64,000 bases of DNA, taken from assembly GCF_022549675.1 (NCBI RefSeq), contig NZ_JAKZGR010000003.1:186001-250000 (forward strand). Direction: 5' to 3'. The notes below the pieces were generated by a model. The model was not told where the DNA came from. It did not search any database and saw only the letters and a list, made by a program, of their open reading frames with translations. Positions 35,921 to 43,731 of this stretch are shown here, piece by piece. Numbering within the stretch: the stretch's first letter is position 1; each line of letters begins with the position of its first letter. A program made the translations under genes and the position numbers. This DNA is from Belliella kenyensis. Lineage in GTDB: Bacteria > Bacteroidota > Bacteroidia > Cytophagales > Cyclobacteriaceae.

Positions 35921-35981
35921 CAGAACTCTTATATTGGGATTCTTAAAATGAATCTTATGCTTATTTCTAAATTGCTTTAAT

Positions 35982-36920
35982 TCAAACTTTCACGCTCTCC
36001 CTCAGTGGCTCTCGTTGTGTCTCTTGAATTGGTTTTGCAGTGCTTGAACGGTACTTAGCCTTGACCGCTTCGAGTTCACTTGGTCTGGTGAAAACCATAG
36101 CATAGGCTTCCTTAAATGATTTTGAGCTCCTGACATCTTTAACAATGTCAGCCCATTCATGGAAATTCAGGGTGATTGGATTATAAGAATTTACATTTTT
36201 GGTCAAGCCGTAAGTTGGCCTTTCTTCTTCTGGCATAAACGTACCAAACATCCTATCCCAAATGATGAAGGTAGAACCATAATTTTTGTCAAGGTATTTC
36301 TCATTGCTGGCATGATGTACCCTATGATGAGAGGGGGTTGTGAAGAAATATTCGATAGGTCTAGGAAGCTTGTTGATATACTCTGTATGTATCCAGAACT
36401 GATACAAGACAGCTACTTGATGACATATGAAAAATACTACTGGATGAAACCCAGCAAGTGCCACAGGGATAAAGAAAATAATCTTGATATGTTGTGTCCA
36501 GCTTAATCTAAAGGAAACTGACCAGTTATATTTTTCTGAATTGTGGTGTGTAACATGGGTAGCCCACCAAAACCTATTTTCATGTGCAATCCGATGTGCC
36601 CAATATCTCCAAAAGTCCAGCCAAAACAAGCATAAAACATATGCCCACCAAGTATTTGGGATTGACCATGGCACCATGTTGTAGAAGAACAAGATGATTC
36701 CAAACGTCACCACCTTAATGGCTGCACTCATACCAACATTGACCAAACCGATAAAAGTAGCGGAGATTGTATCTTTGCTGTCGTAATAATCTTTTTTCTC
36801 TCTGTAAGAGTAGATCCATTCCAGTACCACTAATCCTATCATCACTGGTGCGGCATATAGAATAATGTTAGGTAGATCCAGACTAAAGATCTGTTCAATA
36901 GTTAACTTTTCTTTGTTCAT
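35982..36920 (-). CDS. Sterol desaturase / fatty acid hydroxylase superfamily protein
   Basis: A 312-residue integral membrane di-iron enzyme. The histidine clusters that bind the iron pair are present: HRIAH near residue 118, HVTHHNSE near 130 and HHRVHHASN near 200, with four or more hydrophobic segments around them. Such enzymes hydroxylate or desaturate lipids, for example sterols, carotenoids or alkylglycerols; which lipid is used here is unknown. Monocistronic with its own terminator. Confidence 0.92.
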   Translation of the reverse strand: MNKEKLTIEQIFSLDLPNIILYAAPVMIGLVVLEWIYSYREKKDYYDSKDTISATFIGLVNVGMSAAIKVVTFGIILFFYNMVPWSIPNTWWAYVLCLFWLDFWRYWAHRIAHENRFWWATHVTHHNSEKYNWSVSFRLSWTQHIKIIFFIPVALAGFHPVVFFICHQVAVLYQFWIHTEYINKLPRPIEYFFTTPSHHRVHHASNEKYLDKNYGSTFIIWDRMFGTFMPEEERPTYGLTKNVNSYNPITLNFHEWADIVKDVRSSKSFKEAYAMVFTRPSELEAVKAKYRSSTAKPIQETQREPLRESVKV

Positions 36921-37330
36921 TGTAATATTATTGGTTGATGGTGGTTATTTAATTTTTTATAGTTTTCCTTTTTAATTTTAAAGCGTCCACTTTGAATCTA
37001 TCATTTCAACAAAAAAATTTGATTTAAATTAGATGGATCAAATATTTTTGATTTTGAATAATCTTAGACTGAAGTATTTGCTTTAATTAAATTCAAAAAC
37101 GTAAGCATACTTTAAAATGGTTATGCCTTTTTTTCTCAAACTTCATTTGAATGCTGAGGGGTTTTTGCACTTTGAAGGAGAGGGTGAGTTAGCGTGAGGA
37201 AAATTACATTTATAAGACAATTGTATTGATTATTTAATATTCGAAATCAAGTTCTTTATTTTATTACGACTTTTTCAAAAGGGTAATATTCCTAAATATA
37301 AGAATTATTTTTGTCAAAAATAAAAATGCC
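36921..37330. other. Divergent intergenic region
   Basis: About 410 bp between two divergent genes, very AT-rich except for a G-rich patch around 37155-37200. A weak 5-bp hairpin (GCATA/TATGC, 37105-37126) is followed by a T run. The mce promoter box is at 37306-37313. I see no riboswitch and no convincing ORF. Confidence 0.5.
37306..37313 (+). promoter_or_regulatory. Possible -7 promoter box of mce-thiL
   Basis: TATTTTTG fits TAnnTTTG and ends 17 nt before the first mce ATG. No clear -33 TTG. Confidence 0.4.
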
Positions 37331-37735
37331 ATGATGAGAAAAATAGAACATATAGGAATCGCTGTAAAAGATCTGAAGGCTTCAAATGACTTGTTCAGAA
37401 GATTGTTGGGGAAGGATAGCTATAAAGAAGAGGAAGTAGCAGGCGAAGGGGTATTGACATCTTTTTTTCAGGTAGGAGATACAAAAGTTGAGCTACTAGA
37501 AGCAAGTAGACCTGAAAGCCCAATAGCTAAGTATTTGGAAAAGAGATCAGAAGGAGTTCATCACATAGCTTTTGACGTAGAGGACATTCATGCAGAGGTG
37601 CTGAGGCTGAAGGCGGCTGGGTTTGAAATACTGAATGAAACGCCAAAATCAGGTGCGGACAATAAATTAGTCGTATTTTTGCATCCCAAGTCTACAAACG
37701 GCGTTTTGGTAGAGTTGTGTCAAGAAAGAAATTAA
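37331..37735 (+). CDS. mce: Methylmalonyl-CoA epimerase
   Basis: A 134-residue VOC-fold enzyme that interconverts (S)- and (R)-methylmalonyl-CoA in propionyl-CoA metabolism. The typical start MRKIEHIGIAVKDLKAS, the central GVHHIAFDVEDI and the C-terminal GVLVELCQ supply the metal ligands His, His and Glu. Two adjacent ATG codons occur at 37331 and 37334. It is followed 6 bp later by thiL, so they form a two-gene operon. No mutase gene is in the window. Confidence 0.93.
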   Translation: MMRKIEHIGIAVKDLKASNDLFRRLLGKDSYKEEEVAGEGVLTSFFQVGDTKVELLEASRPESPIAKYLEKRSEGVHHIAFDVEDIHAEVLRLKAAGFEILNETPKSGADNKLVVFLHPKSTNGVLVELCQERN

Positions 37736-37741
37736 TAAAAA

Positions 37742-38773
37742 ATGGAAGAGCAAAAGAGGACAGAGATAGGGTCTTTAGGCGAATTTGGTCTAATAGATCG
37801 ATTGAATAAAAATATAGAAATCAAAAACCCGTCTACTTTCAAAGGGATAGGTGATGATGCGGCAGTGATTGAATCAGGAGACCATGTCAAAGTGGTTTCT
37901 ACTGATTTGCTTTTGGAGGGGGTTCACTTTGATCTTTCGTACGCACCATTGCAGCATGTAGGGTTCAAGGCGGTGGCAGTCAATGTTTCTGACGTAGCTG
38001 CCATGAATGCTGTTCCCAAGCAGATTACGGTGAGTATTGCTTTATCCAACAGGTTTTCTGTGGAAGCGGTGGAGGCATTGTATGCTGGGATCAATGCTGC
38101 CGCTGCACACTATGGTGTGGATGTGGTAGGAGGAGATACTACAGCCTCACGTTCTGGTTTAGTGATAGGCATCACAGCAATTGGGGAAGGCAAGAAAGAG
38201 ACATTATCCTATCGCTCGGGGGCGAAAGTAAATGACATCATTTGCGTGACAGGAGATCTTGGTGGTGCATTGGTCGGATTGCAGATTTTGGAAAGAGAGA
38301 AGCAGGTTTTTATGGCTGATCCAAATATGAAGCCAGCCTTAGATGGCTATTCTTATGTGACGGGAAGGCAACTCAAGCCAGATGCAAGAATGGATATCAT
38401 CCACGAGCTCAAAGAATTGGGAGTAGTCCCTACGAGTATGATAGATATTTCTGATGGGTTGGCTTCGGAGCTGTTTCATATCAGTAAGGCATCCGATGTA
38501 GGGGTGACCATTTATGAAGATAAGCTTCCTATCGACAAGCAGACTTTTGATACCGCAGTAGAATTGAATATGGACCCGATTACTTGTGTACTTAATGGGG
38601 GAGAGGATTATGAATTGCTGTTCACGATAGATCAGAAGGATTTTGAGAAGCTAGAGAAGCATGCTGATGTACATTTTATTGGGCATGTTGCCAAGCCAGA
38701 GGAAGGTAAACATTTGGTAACCAAAAGCGGGACAGCCGTTACGCTAAAAGCCCAAGGCTGGAAACACTTTTGA
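37742..38773 (+). CDS. thiL: Thiamine-monophosphate kinase ThiL
   Basis: A 343-residue kinase that phosphorylates thiamine monophosphate to thiamine diphosphate, the active cofactor. It has the PurM-like fold with FKGIGDDAAVIE near residue 35 and STDLLLEGVHFDL near 53. FKAVAVNVSDVAAMNA, VVGGDTTAS and the C-terminal NGGEDYELLFTI complete the pattern. It lies 6 bp after mce. A 24-bp perfect hairpin follows immediately after the stop. Confidence 0.96.
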   Translation: MEEQKRTEIGSLGEFGLIDRLNKNIEIKNPSTFKGIGDDAAVIESGDHVKVVSTDLLLEGVHFDLSYAPLQHVGFKAVAVNVSDVAAMNAVPKQITVSIALSNRFSVEAVEALYAGINAAAAHYGVDVVGGDTTASRSGLVIGITAIGEGKKETLSYRSGAKVNDIICVTGDLGGALVGLQILEREKQVFMADPNMKPALDGYSYVTGRQLKPDARMDIIHELKELGVVPTSMIDISDGLASELFHISKASDVGVTIYEDKLPIDKQTFDTAVELNMDPITCVLNGGEDYELLFTIDQKDFEKLEKHADVHFIGHVAKPEEGKHLVTKSGTAVTLKAQGWKHF

Positions 38774-38775
38774 TT

Positions 38776-38828
38776 TATTTTACATAGAAATGGGGAAGCT
38801 TTTCGCTTCCCCATTTCTATGTAAAATA
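38776..38828. terminator. Long perfect hairpin after thiL
   Basis: Perfect 24-bp inverted repeat (38776-38799 and 38805-38828) around the 5-nt loop TTTTC; the core is GGGGAAGC / GCTTCCCC. It starts 2 nt after the thiL stop. There is no long T run after it, so it may serve as a terminator, an mRNA 3'-end protector, or both. Confidence 0.7.
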
Positions 38829-38876
38829 GTTGTTGTTATGTACATTTATGGTGTAATTGTAACAACTTTTGATATT

Positions 38877-39569
38877 ATGAAAGATTTTTTAAAGGGCTCG
38901 AAGTTTTATCCATTGGAGATAGTGATTGATGACAGGGAGCCTGATGCGATGCTTGAGTATCTGCTTTTTTACAAAAATATCATCGTTAGGAAAGAGAGGT
39001 TGCTTGTAGGAGATTTTCGTTTGGATTCGGAATTGCTTGTGGAAAGGAAATCTATTTCTGATTTCTGCATCTCCCTAAAAGATGGAAGATTTTTTAAACA
39101 AGCTGCGAAACTTTCAAACTCAAACATACCTGCATGTATTATTATTGAAGGTAGAAAAAATGTTTTGAAGGGAATAGGTTTTAGCAAAAATGCGCTTCAA
39201 GCTATCTTATTGTCAGTATCATTGATTTTTAAAATCCCAGTTTTGAGATCAAAGTCTCAGGAGGAGACTGTTAAGATCATGCTCCAATCTTTCAGACAGC
39301 TTACCAAGGATAGGTTAGCAGATTATAAGTTTAATCCAAGATGGAAACCAAAATTTAATAGGCAAAAATCTGATAAATTTTTGAAGCAAAAAGTCCACAT
39401 CTTGGAAGGGTTCCCCGGGATAGGTGCTGATAAAGCAGAGCAGCTAATCAAGCATTTTGGTAGCCTTCAGCATGTTTTTAATGCCCCAGAATCAGAATTA
39501 TTAAAGGTAGTAGGTATAGGTAAATCTACAGTAGAGAAAATGAAGATGATTTTGAATGAATCGAGTTAA
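38877..39569 (+). CDS. XPF/ERCC4-type nuclease with helix-hairpin-helix tail
   Basis: A 230-residue stand-alone nuclease of the XPF/Mus81 type. The N-terminal domain (about 10-140) carries the family active site: IDDREP (18-21), GDF (45-47) and the signature ERKSISD (56-62), an exact ERKxxxD. The C-terminal ~55 residues form two helix-hairpin-helix motifs (LEGFPGIGADKAEQLIKHFG, VVGIGKSTVEKM). Eukaryotic and archaeal relatives cut branched DNA at forks or damage. I take ATG 38877 as start since the nuclease fold begins just after it; earlier ATGs at 38790 and 38838 fall in or near the hairpin. Role here unknown. Confidence 0.85.
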   Translation: MKDFLKGSKFYPLEIVIDDREPDAMLEYLLFYKNIIVRKERLLVGDFRLDSELLVERKSISDFCISLKDGRFFKQAAKLSNSNIPACIIIEGRKNVLKGIGFSKNALQAILLSVSLIFKIPVLRSKSQEETVKIMLQSFRQLTKDRLADYKFNPRWKPKFNRQKSDKFLKQKVHILEGFPGIGADKAEQLIKHFGSLQHVFNAPESELLKVVGIGKSTVEKMKMILNESS

Positions 39570-39595
39570 TTCCTTAAAATGTATTCCCCCTGATC

Positions 39596-40060
39596 TCAGG
39601 GTAGATTTTCAGAAAGTCTGTAAGTACTGGATGCCTCCATTATCTCACTCTGAAAATTGTCGTCATATTTGAACTCCTGCAATTGCCATTTGTCTTTAGG
39701 TTTGTAATAGATGAATGTAAATCTCATAGGCTGTCGATCATATTTTACTAGAAACGTATAAAGTAAATAGTTTTGACCAATACTATTTTTAGTAATAGCA
39801 TCTCTATCCTGATAGGAACCTAAAAGTTTTGTAAACCCTGTCAGATTATTTGCTACTACTTGGGCTTGTGTTTCTTCTATCCATGGGTTAGTTGAAAAAA
39901 TAAAATCTAAAGCGTCTTTTGGACTTTTTGATTCATAGAGACTAAAAAAATGCTCATTCATTTTTTCGGGTGTAAGTGATTTACCTGTTAAGGAAGAATC
40001 TGATCTATTGCAACCAAATAGCATAAAGCTTAAAAAGATTAATTTCAAAAGGATTTTCAT
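39596..40060 (-). CDS. Lipoprotein, hypothetical
   Basis: A 154-residue lipoprotein with the signal MKILLKLIFLSFMLFGC (lipobox Cys17). The mature part has an alpha/beta pattern ending in a strand-rich region (MRFTFIYYKPKDKWQLQEFKYD), reminiscent of NTF2-like or DUF3887-type domains; that is a guess. It converges with the ERCC4 nuclease gene, 27 bp apart. No family recognised with certainty. Confidence 0.75.
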   Translation of the reverse strand: MKILLKLIFLSFMLFGCNRSDSSLTGKSLTPEKMNEHFFSLYESKSPKDALDFIFSTNPWIEETQAQVVANNLTGFTKLLGSYQDRDAITKNSIGQNYLLYTFLVKYDRQPMRFTFIYYKPKDKWQLQEFKYDDNFQSEIMEASSTYRLSENLP

Positions 40061-40368
40061 AAATTAAAGACAGTTATATGAAATAGAAGGAATTGAAATT
40101 TAAAACGGAATATAAATGCGGGTTAGTTATCGGAAACTTTTCCAAAGTTCAGGTATGTGAATTGTGTTTTTTACATTAAGTCAAACTTTGTAAAAGTTTG
40201 ACTTAACTGGTGCCTTATCTAAATGATATTGAATTAGTTCATCTAAATGTAGTTCATTTATTCCAAATTATCTATTTGAGTTGAAATAAATAATTAACTT
40301 GGTAGTTGTTGAATTTGAGAGAGAAAACCCTATTTTAAATGTTTTGAGTTGATTTAAGTTTCTATTAA
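40061..40368. other. Intergenic region with inverted repeat
   Basis: Divergent spacer of about 310 bp, AT-rich, with a 14-bp palindromic hairpin at 40176-40206. No ORF seen. Confidence 0.5.
40176..40206. repeat. 14-bp inverted repeat
   Basis: Perfect arms TTAAGTCAAACTTT (40176-40189) and AAAGTTTGACTTAA (40193-40206) with a 3-nt centre. No T run follows on either strand, so it may be an operator or a structural element and not a terminator. Confidence 0.6.
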
Positions 40369-40617
40369 ATGAAAGCACTTGAGTATTTGTCTATTTTAAT
40401 CATAGCAATCTTTATGATTGCATATGGGATTTTTATGTTGGTTAATAAAATTCATGTCATAGGAATAAAAAGAAATCTAGACCCAAATGTAGTTGGTGGA
40501 GCGAGCTTGATTTTTGTTGGGATTATATTCCTTGTAGTCTATTACCATAGTCTTTCTCCATACGTTGGTATTAGGAGATTTTTAGAAGAGAGGAAAACTA
40601 AGAGAAGAAAAAAATGA
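40369..40617 (+). CDS. Small two-helix membrane protein, hypothetical
   Basis: An 82-residue protein with two hydrophobic helices (about 7-27 and 43-62) and a strongly basic tail (EERKTKRRKK), so a small inner-membrane protein. An ATG start and plausible codon use support a real gene. No family recognised. Confidence 0.55.
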   Translation: MKALEYLSILIIAIFMIAYGIFMLVNKIHVIGIKRNLDPNVVGGASLIFVGIIFLVVYYHSLSPYVGIRRFLEERKTKRRKK

Positions 40618-40661
40618 TTGACAGTATAATATGTACTGTTTTTTTTTGAATTTTTGGAGCA

Positions 40662-40850
40662 TTGACAAAACGGATATTGTATGCTCTTTTTAGCAAGCTA
40701 AGAGGAGAAAAAACGGTAAGTTTTAGAGAAGTATGGAGTGGAAGAAAAGGAGGTCAAAAATCAGAAATATTCTTGCACGGTTTTTCAAATATAATCCTTG
40801 GACTTATTGTCGTAACAACTCTTTTTGTAATAGTTATAAAATTAATGTGA
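40662..40850 (+). CDS. Possible small membrane protein, TTG start
   Basis: A 62-residue frame beginning with TTG at 40662, with a basic N-terminal part (TKRILYALFSKLRGEKTVSF) and one C-terminal hydrophobic helix (NIILGLIVVTTLFVIVI). It follows the previous small membrane gene by 44 bp. It has no ATG start and no recognised family. A shadow frame overlaps it at 40733-40927. Confidence 0.35.
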   Translation: MTKRILYALFSKLRGEKTVSFREVWSGRKGGQKSEIFLHGFSNIILGLIVVTTLFVIVIKLM

Positions 40851-40851
40851 A

Positions 40852-40982
40852 ACCCTATAGTAAACATTCCAACCTCCCAACTTTAAAACCAACAATTTTC
40901 CAATTTTCCAATTTTAAAATTTTCTAATCCCCAACCTCCTTCTCTGCGCTCCTTTGCACCTTCGCATGCTTTGCGAGCTCTA
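40852..40982. repeat. Pyrimidine-rich intergenic repeat-like tract
   Basis: Strongly C/T-biased on the plus strand. It contains tandem CAATTTTC units (about 40894-40916) followed by a segment of short CTnTGCG-like words (CTCTGCGCTCC, CCTTCGCATGC, CTTTGCGAGC) up to the 3' end of the next gene. This resembles dispersed intergenic repeats seen in environmental Bacteroidota, but copy number cannot be judged here. Confidence 0.4.
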
Positions 40983-40983
40983 G

Positions 40984-41361
40984 CTACTCCTCAGGAAATG
41001 GCACATACACAAAACTCGTGAACTCTTGATCCATCACGAATAGGCAACAGAACTCATCAGGGTTTTTATAGTTTTTTTCAAACTCTCCCAATAAGTCCTC
41101 AGCAATCAATTTCCTTTGGATAAATTCATCCACATAGGTGATGTAATAATTCCAGTCGAGATTCTTTTCTTCACGACCAAGAAGCAGCTGACCTATAGGC
41201 TGCTCTTCTTTAGAAATTGGGAAAATGGGGTATTTGGAAAACTTCCTACTTCTGACTTGGTAAGAGGCTTCCTTGAGGATATCGGAAACTTTTAAGAAGT
41301 CCTTGGTGATGGTTCCAAGGTATTTTCCGTTTAGTTCTGGATCGTTGAAGTCTGATATCAT
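40984..41361 (-). CDS. Conserved hypothetical protein, coupled to rlmD
   Basis: A 125-residue soluble, acidic protein. Its ATG overlaps the rlmD stop by 4 nt (ATGA), so it is translationally coupled to the methyltransferase. Predicted mixed alpha/beta with no motif I recognise; it ends SFVYVPFPEE. The tight coupling suggests a role linked to RNA modification or simple co-expression. Confidence 0.75.
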   Translation of the reverse strand: MISDFNDPELNGKYLGTITKDFLKVSDILKEASYQVRSRKFSKYPIFPISKEEQPIGQLLLGREEKNLDWNYYITYVDEFIQRKLIAEDLLGEFEKNYKNPDEFCCLFVMDQEFTSFVYVPFPEE

Positions 41362-42764
41362 GGCTTTAGGGTCAGTCTGATTACATTTTCTACATGGTAA
41401 GTTTGTGGAAACATATCCACAGGCTGTATTTTGTCTACTGTATATTTCTCAGCTAGTAAAGCCACATCACGTGCTTGTGTGGCTGGATTGCAGCTGACAT
41501 AGACGATTTTTGGTGCTTCTAGTTTGAGTAGCATATTTACCACATCATCATGCATGCCTGCACGAGGCGGGTCGGTGATGACAACATCAGGTCGAGCATG
41601 CTTTTCGATAAACTCATCGTTGAGCATATCTTTCATATCACCTGCATAGAACAATGTATTATCAAGTTCATTGACTTTCGAATTCAGCTTGGCATCTACA
41701 ATGGCGGCTTCTACATATTCGATTCCGATGACTTGCTTGGCTTGTTTGGCTACAAAGTTTGCAATCGTGCCAGTACCAGTGTATAAATCGTACACTACCT
41801 CATCTCCTTTAAGTTCTGCAAAATCTCTGGTGACTTTGTACAGCTCGTAGGCTTGTTCGGAGTTGGTTTGATAAAAGGATTTTGGTCCGATTCTGAACTT
41901 CAAGCCTTCCATTTCCTCCTCTATATAATCCTTACCAGCAAAAGTCACCACTTCCAGGTCATTGAAAGTTTCATTTTTCTTAAGATTGATAATGTAAAGT
42001 AATGAGGTGATCTGTGGGAATTTTTCATGAAGAAAATTCATGACTAGATCGATTTCTTCGGTATTATCACCACCAAACTGAACGATTACCATGCTTTCTC
42101 CAGTACTAGTAGATCGGATGATAAGGTTACGAAGAAGACCCACTTGATTTCTAATGTCGTAGAAAGAAAGGTTATTTAGCAGAGCAAAATTTCTCAGTTC
42201 ATTTCTAACATCATTGGAAATATTCCCTTGCAGGTAGCAATGCTCGATGTCTACGATTTTGTCGTACATTTTTGGGATGTGAAACCCAAGTGCATTTCTT
42301 TCAAATTCGGCCCCAGAGTCGATTTCTTCTCTCGTGAGCCACCTGTTATTTGAAAAAGTGAAATCAAGCTTATTTCTATAGTATTGGGTTTTTGCAGAGC
42401 CGAGTATAGGCATTACCTCTGGAATGTCAACCTTGGCAATTCTAGTAAACTGATCTACGACTTGTTGTCTCTTATAAGTCTTTTGTAGTTCGTAGTTGAT
42501 GTGTTGCCATTTACAACCACCGCAAGTGCCAAAGTGTGAGCAGAATGGTTGGATTCTATCTTTGGAGTATTCATGGAAATGTATGGCTTCACCCTCCATA
42601 AATGAGCTCTTGCCTCTAGTGATCCTTACATCGACTACATCACCTGGTGCTACATTTTGAACAAATACCACTTTACCTTCATGGTGTGCGACACATTTTC
42701 CTTCGGTTGCAATTCTTTCTATACTCAGGTTTTTTACAACCTTATTTTTCATCTTTCTAGACAT
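41358..42764 (-). CDS. rlmD: 23S rRNA (uracil(1939)-C(5))-methyltransferase RlmD family
   Basis: A methyltransferase of about 468 residues that methylates uracil C5 in 23S rRNA using SAM. An N-terminal TRAM domain (KVVFVQNVAPGDVVDVRI) is followed by a Fe-S cysteine motif (CSHFGTCGGCKWQ). The SAM-binding region is VYDLYTGTGTIANFVAK, the motif TDPPRAGMH follows, and the catalytic Cys is in YVSCNPATQARD. I choose ATG 42764 because a TAATTTTG promoter box ends 5 nt upstream; ATG 42752 is another option. Confidence 0.93.
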   Translation of the reverse strand: MSRKMKNKVVKNLSIERIATEGKCVAHHEGKVVFVQNVAPGDVVDVRITRGKSSFMEGEAIHFHEYSKDRIQPFCSHFGTCGGCKWQHINYELQKTYKRQQVVDQFTRIAKVDIPEVMPILGSAKTQYYRNKLDFTFSNNRWLTREEIDSGAEFERNALGFHIPKMYDKIVDIEHCYLQGNISNDVRNELRNFALLNNLSFYDIRNQVGLLRNLIIRSTSTGESMVIVQFGGDNTEEIDLVMNFLHEKFPQITSLLYIINLKKNETFNDLEVVTFAGKDYIEEEMEGLKFRIGPKSFYQTNSEQAYELYKVTRDFAELKGDEVVYDLYTGTGTIANFVAKQAKQVIGIEYVEAAIVDAKLNSKVNELDNTLFYAGDMKDMLNDEFIEKHARPDVVITDPPRAGMHDDVVNMLLKLEAPKIVYVSCNPATQARDVALLAEKYTVDKIQPVDMFPQTYHVENVIRLTLKP

Positions 42765-42769
42765 GCCCG

Positions 42770-42777
42770 CAAAATTA
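42770..42777 (-). promoter_or_regulatory. -7 promoter box of rlmD
   Basis: On the minus strand TAATTTTG fits TAnnTTTG and is followed by CGGGC and then ATG 42764. This places the transcription start on or beside the start codon. Confidence 0.55.
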
Positions 42778-42866
42778 ATCAAAAAACTCAAGGAAAATGG
42801 GTATAATTGAATTATGCTTTTTGGCTATCGCGTTTTAGATTCATCTATTTTCAAATTTAGTTTGAT

Positions 42867-42972
42867 ATGATTGTGAAATATGTGAAGAAAGAGACAAATC
42901 CTCCTCGGAATAGTGTGGAAGCAAAAAAAGCGATTGCTAAATAGTCTATTTATCAGGCTATTGTTTTTTTAG
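42867..42972 (+). other. Possible tiny transcription unit with terminator
   Basis: A 25-codon frame (42867-42944, product MIVKYVKKETNPPRNSVEAK then KAIAK) ends inside a 7-bp hairpin AATAGTC (42940-42946) / GGCTATT (42956-42962, one G-U), followed by G and T7. No other plus-strand gene needs this terminator, so a small RNA or peptide gene is possible. No promoter found. Confidence 0.25.
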
Positions 42973-43037
42973 GTACATTAAATTGAAATTCTAACGTATA
43001 TGGCCAAATACTACTTTCTCATCCTATATCAGATGTA

Positions 43038-43649
43038 TTATATATTTTTCCTATTGAAATTTTTACCCATGAAAATCAATAAGCCAGAAAGTCCCACGAA
43101 AACGAGTAAAACAAAAAATGAATTCAGAAACGTCTGGGTATATCCTATCTCTGAGACATTGACAAAAGGGTAAGGGTAGAAGCCAGAGAGATAACCTCTG
43201 ATCATGATGTAAGCCAAATATAATGCAGGATATATTAGCCAGCTGGGAATTTGAGACCAACTGAGTTTTTGTTTTTTTTCATACAAAACCCAATAAAAAA
43301 AAGTCAATAGCGGGGTTACACTGTGCAATAGTTCATCGGTTAGTTTTGCCAAGCCTTCAGGATTCCATGTACTTCTAAGTACCACCTGATAGACCAAACC
43401 TACAACCAAAATATATACTGTAATTGCACTGAGTTTACCTGTTTGTGAAAATCGATTGTTGTTTGGATTGCAAGCCTGAAAGGTGAAATACACAGCCACC
43501 AAACTATTCGTTAGAATGGTGAAATAGCTGAAAAACCTTATCAATGTTTCATGGATCGGAGTGATTTGGTTTTTGATCGCCAAAAAGAGCTGCAGGATCA
43601 AAGCAAACCAAGCAATACCTGCAAAAATGATTGCCAATGTTCTTTTCAT
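43038..43649 (-). CDS. Pr6Pr family membrane protein
   Basis: A 203-residue integral membrane protein with six hydrophobic helices, matching the Pr6Pr (FAR-17a/AIG1-like) pattern: FFSYFTILTNSLVAVYF near residue 40, HSVTPLLTFFYWVLYE near 110 and GYLSGFYPYPFVNV near 150. The start ATG 43649 directly precedes the first helix; the frame upstream to 43835 is antisense to the SDR gene and has no such character. Function unknown. Divergent from the SDR gene. Confidence 0.88.
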   Translation of the reverse strand: MKRTLAIIFAGIAWFALILQLFLAIKNQITPIHETLIRFFSYFTILTNSLVAVYFTFQACNPNNNRFSQTGKLSAITVYILVVGLVYQVVLRSTWNPEGLAKLTDELLHSVTPLLTFFYWVLYEKKQKLSWSQIPSWLIYPALYLAYIMIRGYLSGFYPYPFVNVSEIGYTQTFLNSFFVLLVFVGLSGLLIFMGKNFNRKNI

Positions 43650-43706
43650 AGCTAAATTTATACAATTACTTGGTGATTTTACCTTTTCACTCCCATATCT
43701 AATTTT

Positions 43707-43714
43707 TATCTTTG
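43707..43714 (+). promoter_or_regulatory. -7 promoter box of the SDR-helicase operon
   Basis: TATCTTTG, exact TAnnTTTG match, ending 17 nt before the SDR start codon. Confidence 0.5.
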
Positions 43715-43731
43715 AACTCAAAGCAAAAAAA

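Noticed and set aside
36921-37330. Possible TPP riboswitch before mce-thiL, suggested by a G-rich patch and thiL
   Set aside because: The conserved TPP core (CTGAGA, ACC..TGATCTGG) is not present; ThiL genes are often not riboswitch-controlled.
40733-40927. 64-codon ORF overlapping the small membrane protein frame
   Set aside because: Runs into the pyrimidine-rich repeat tract and has no membrane or domain pattern.
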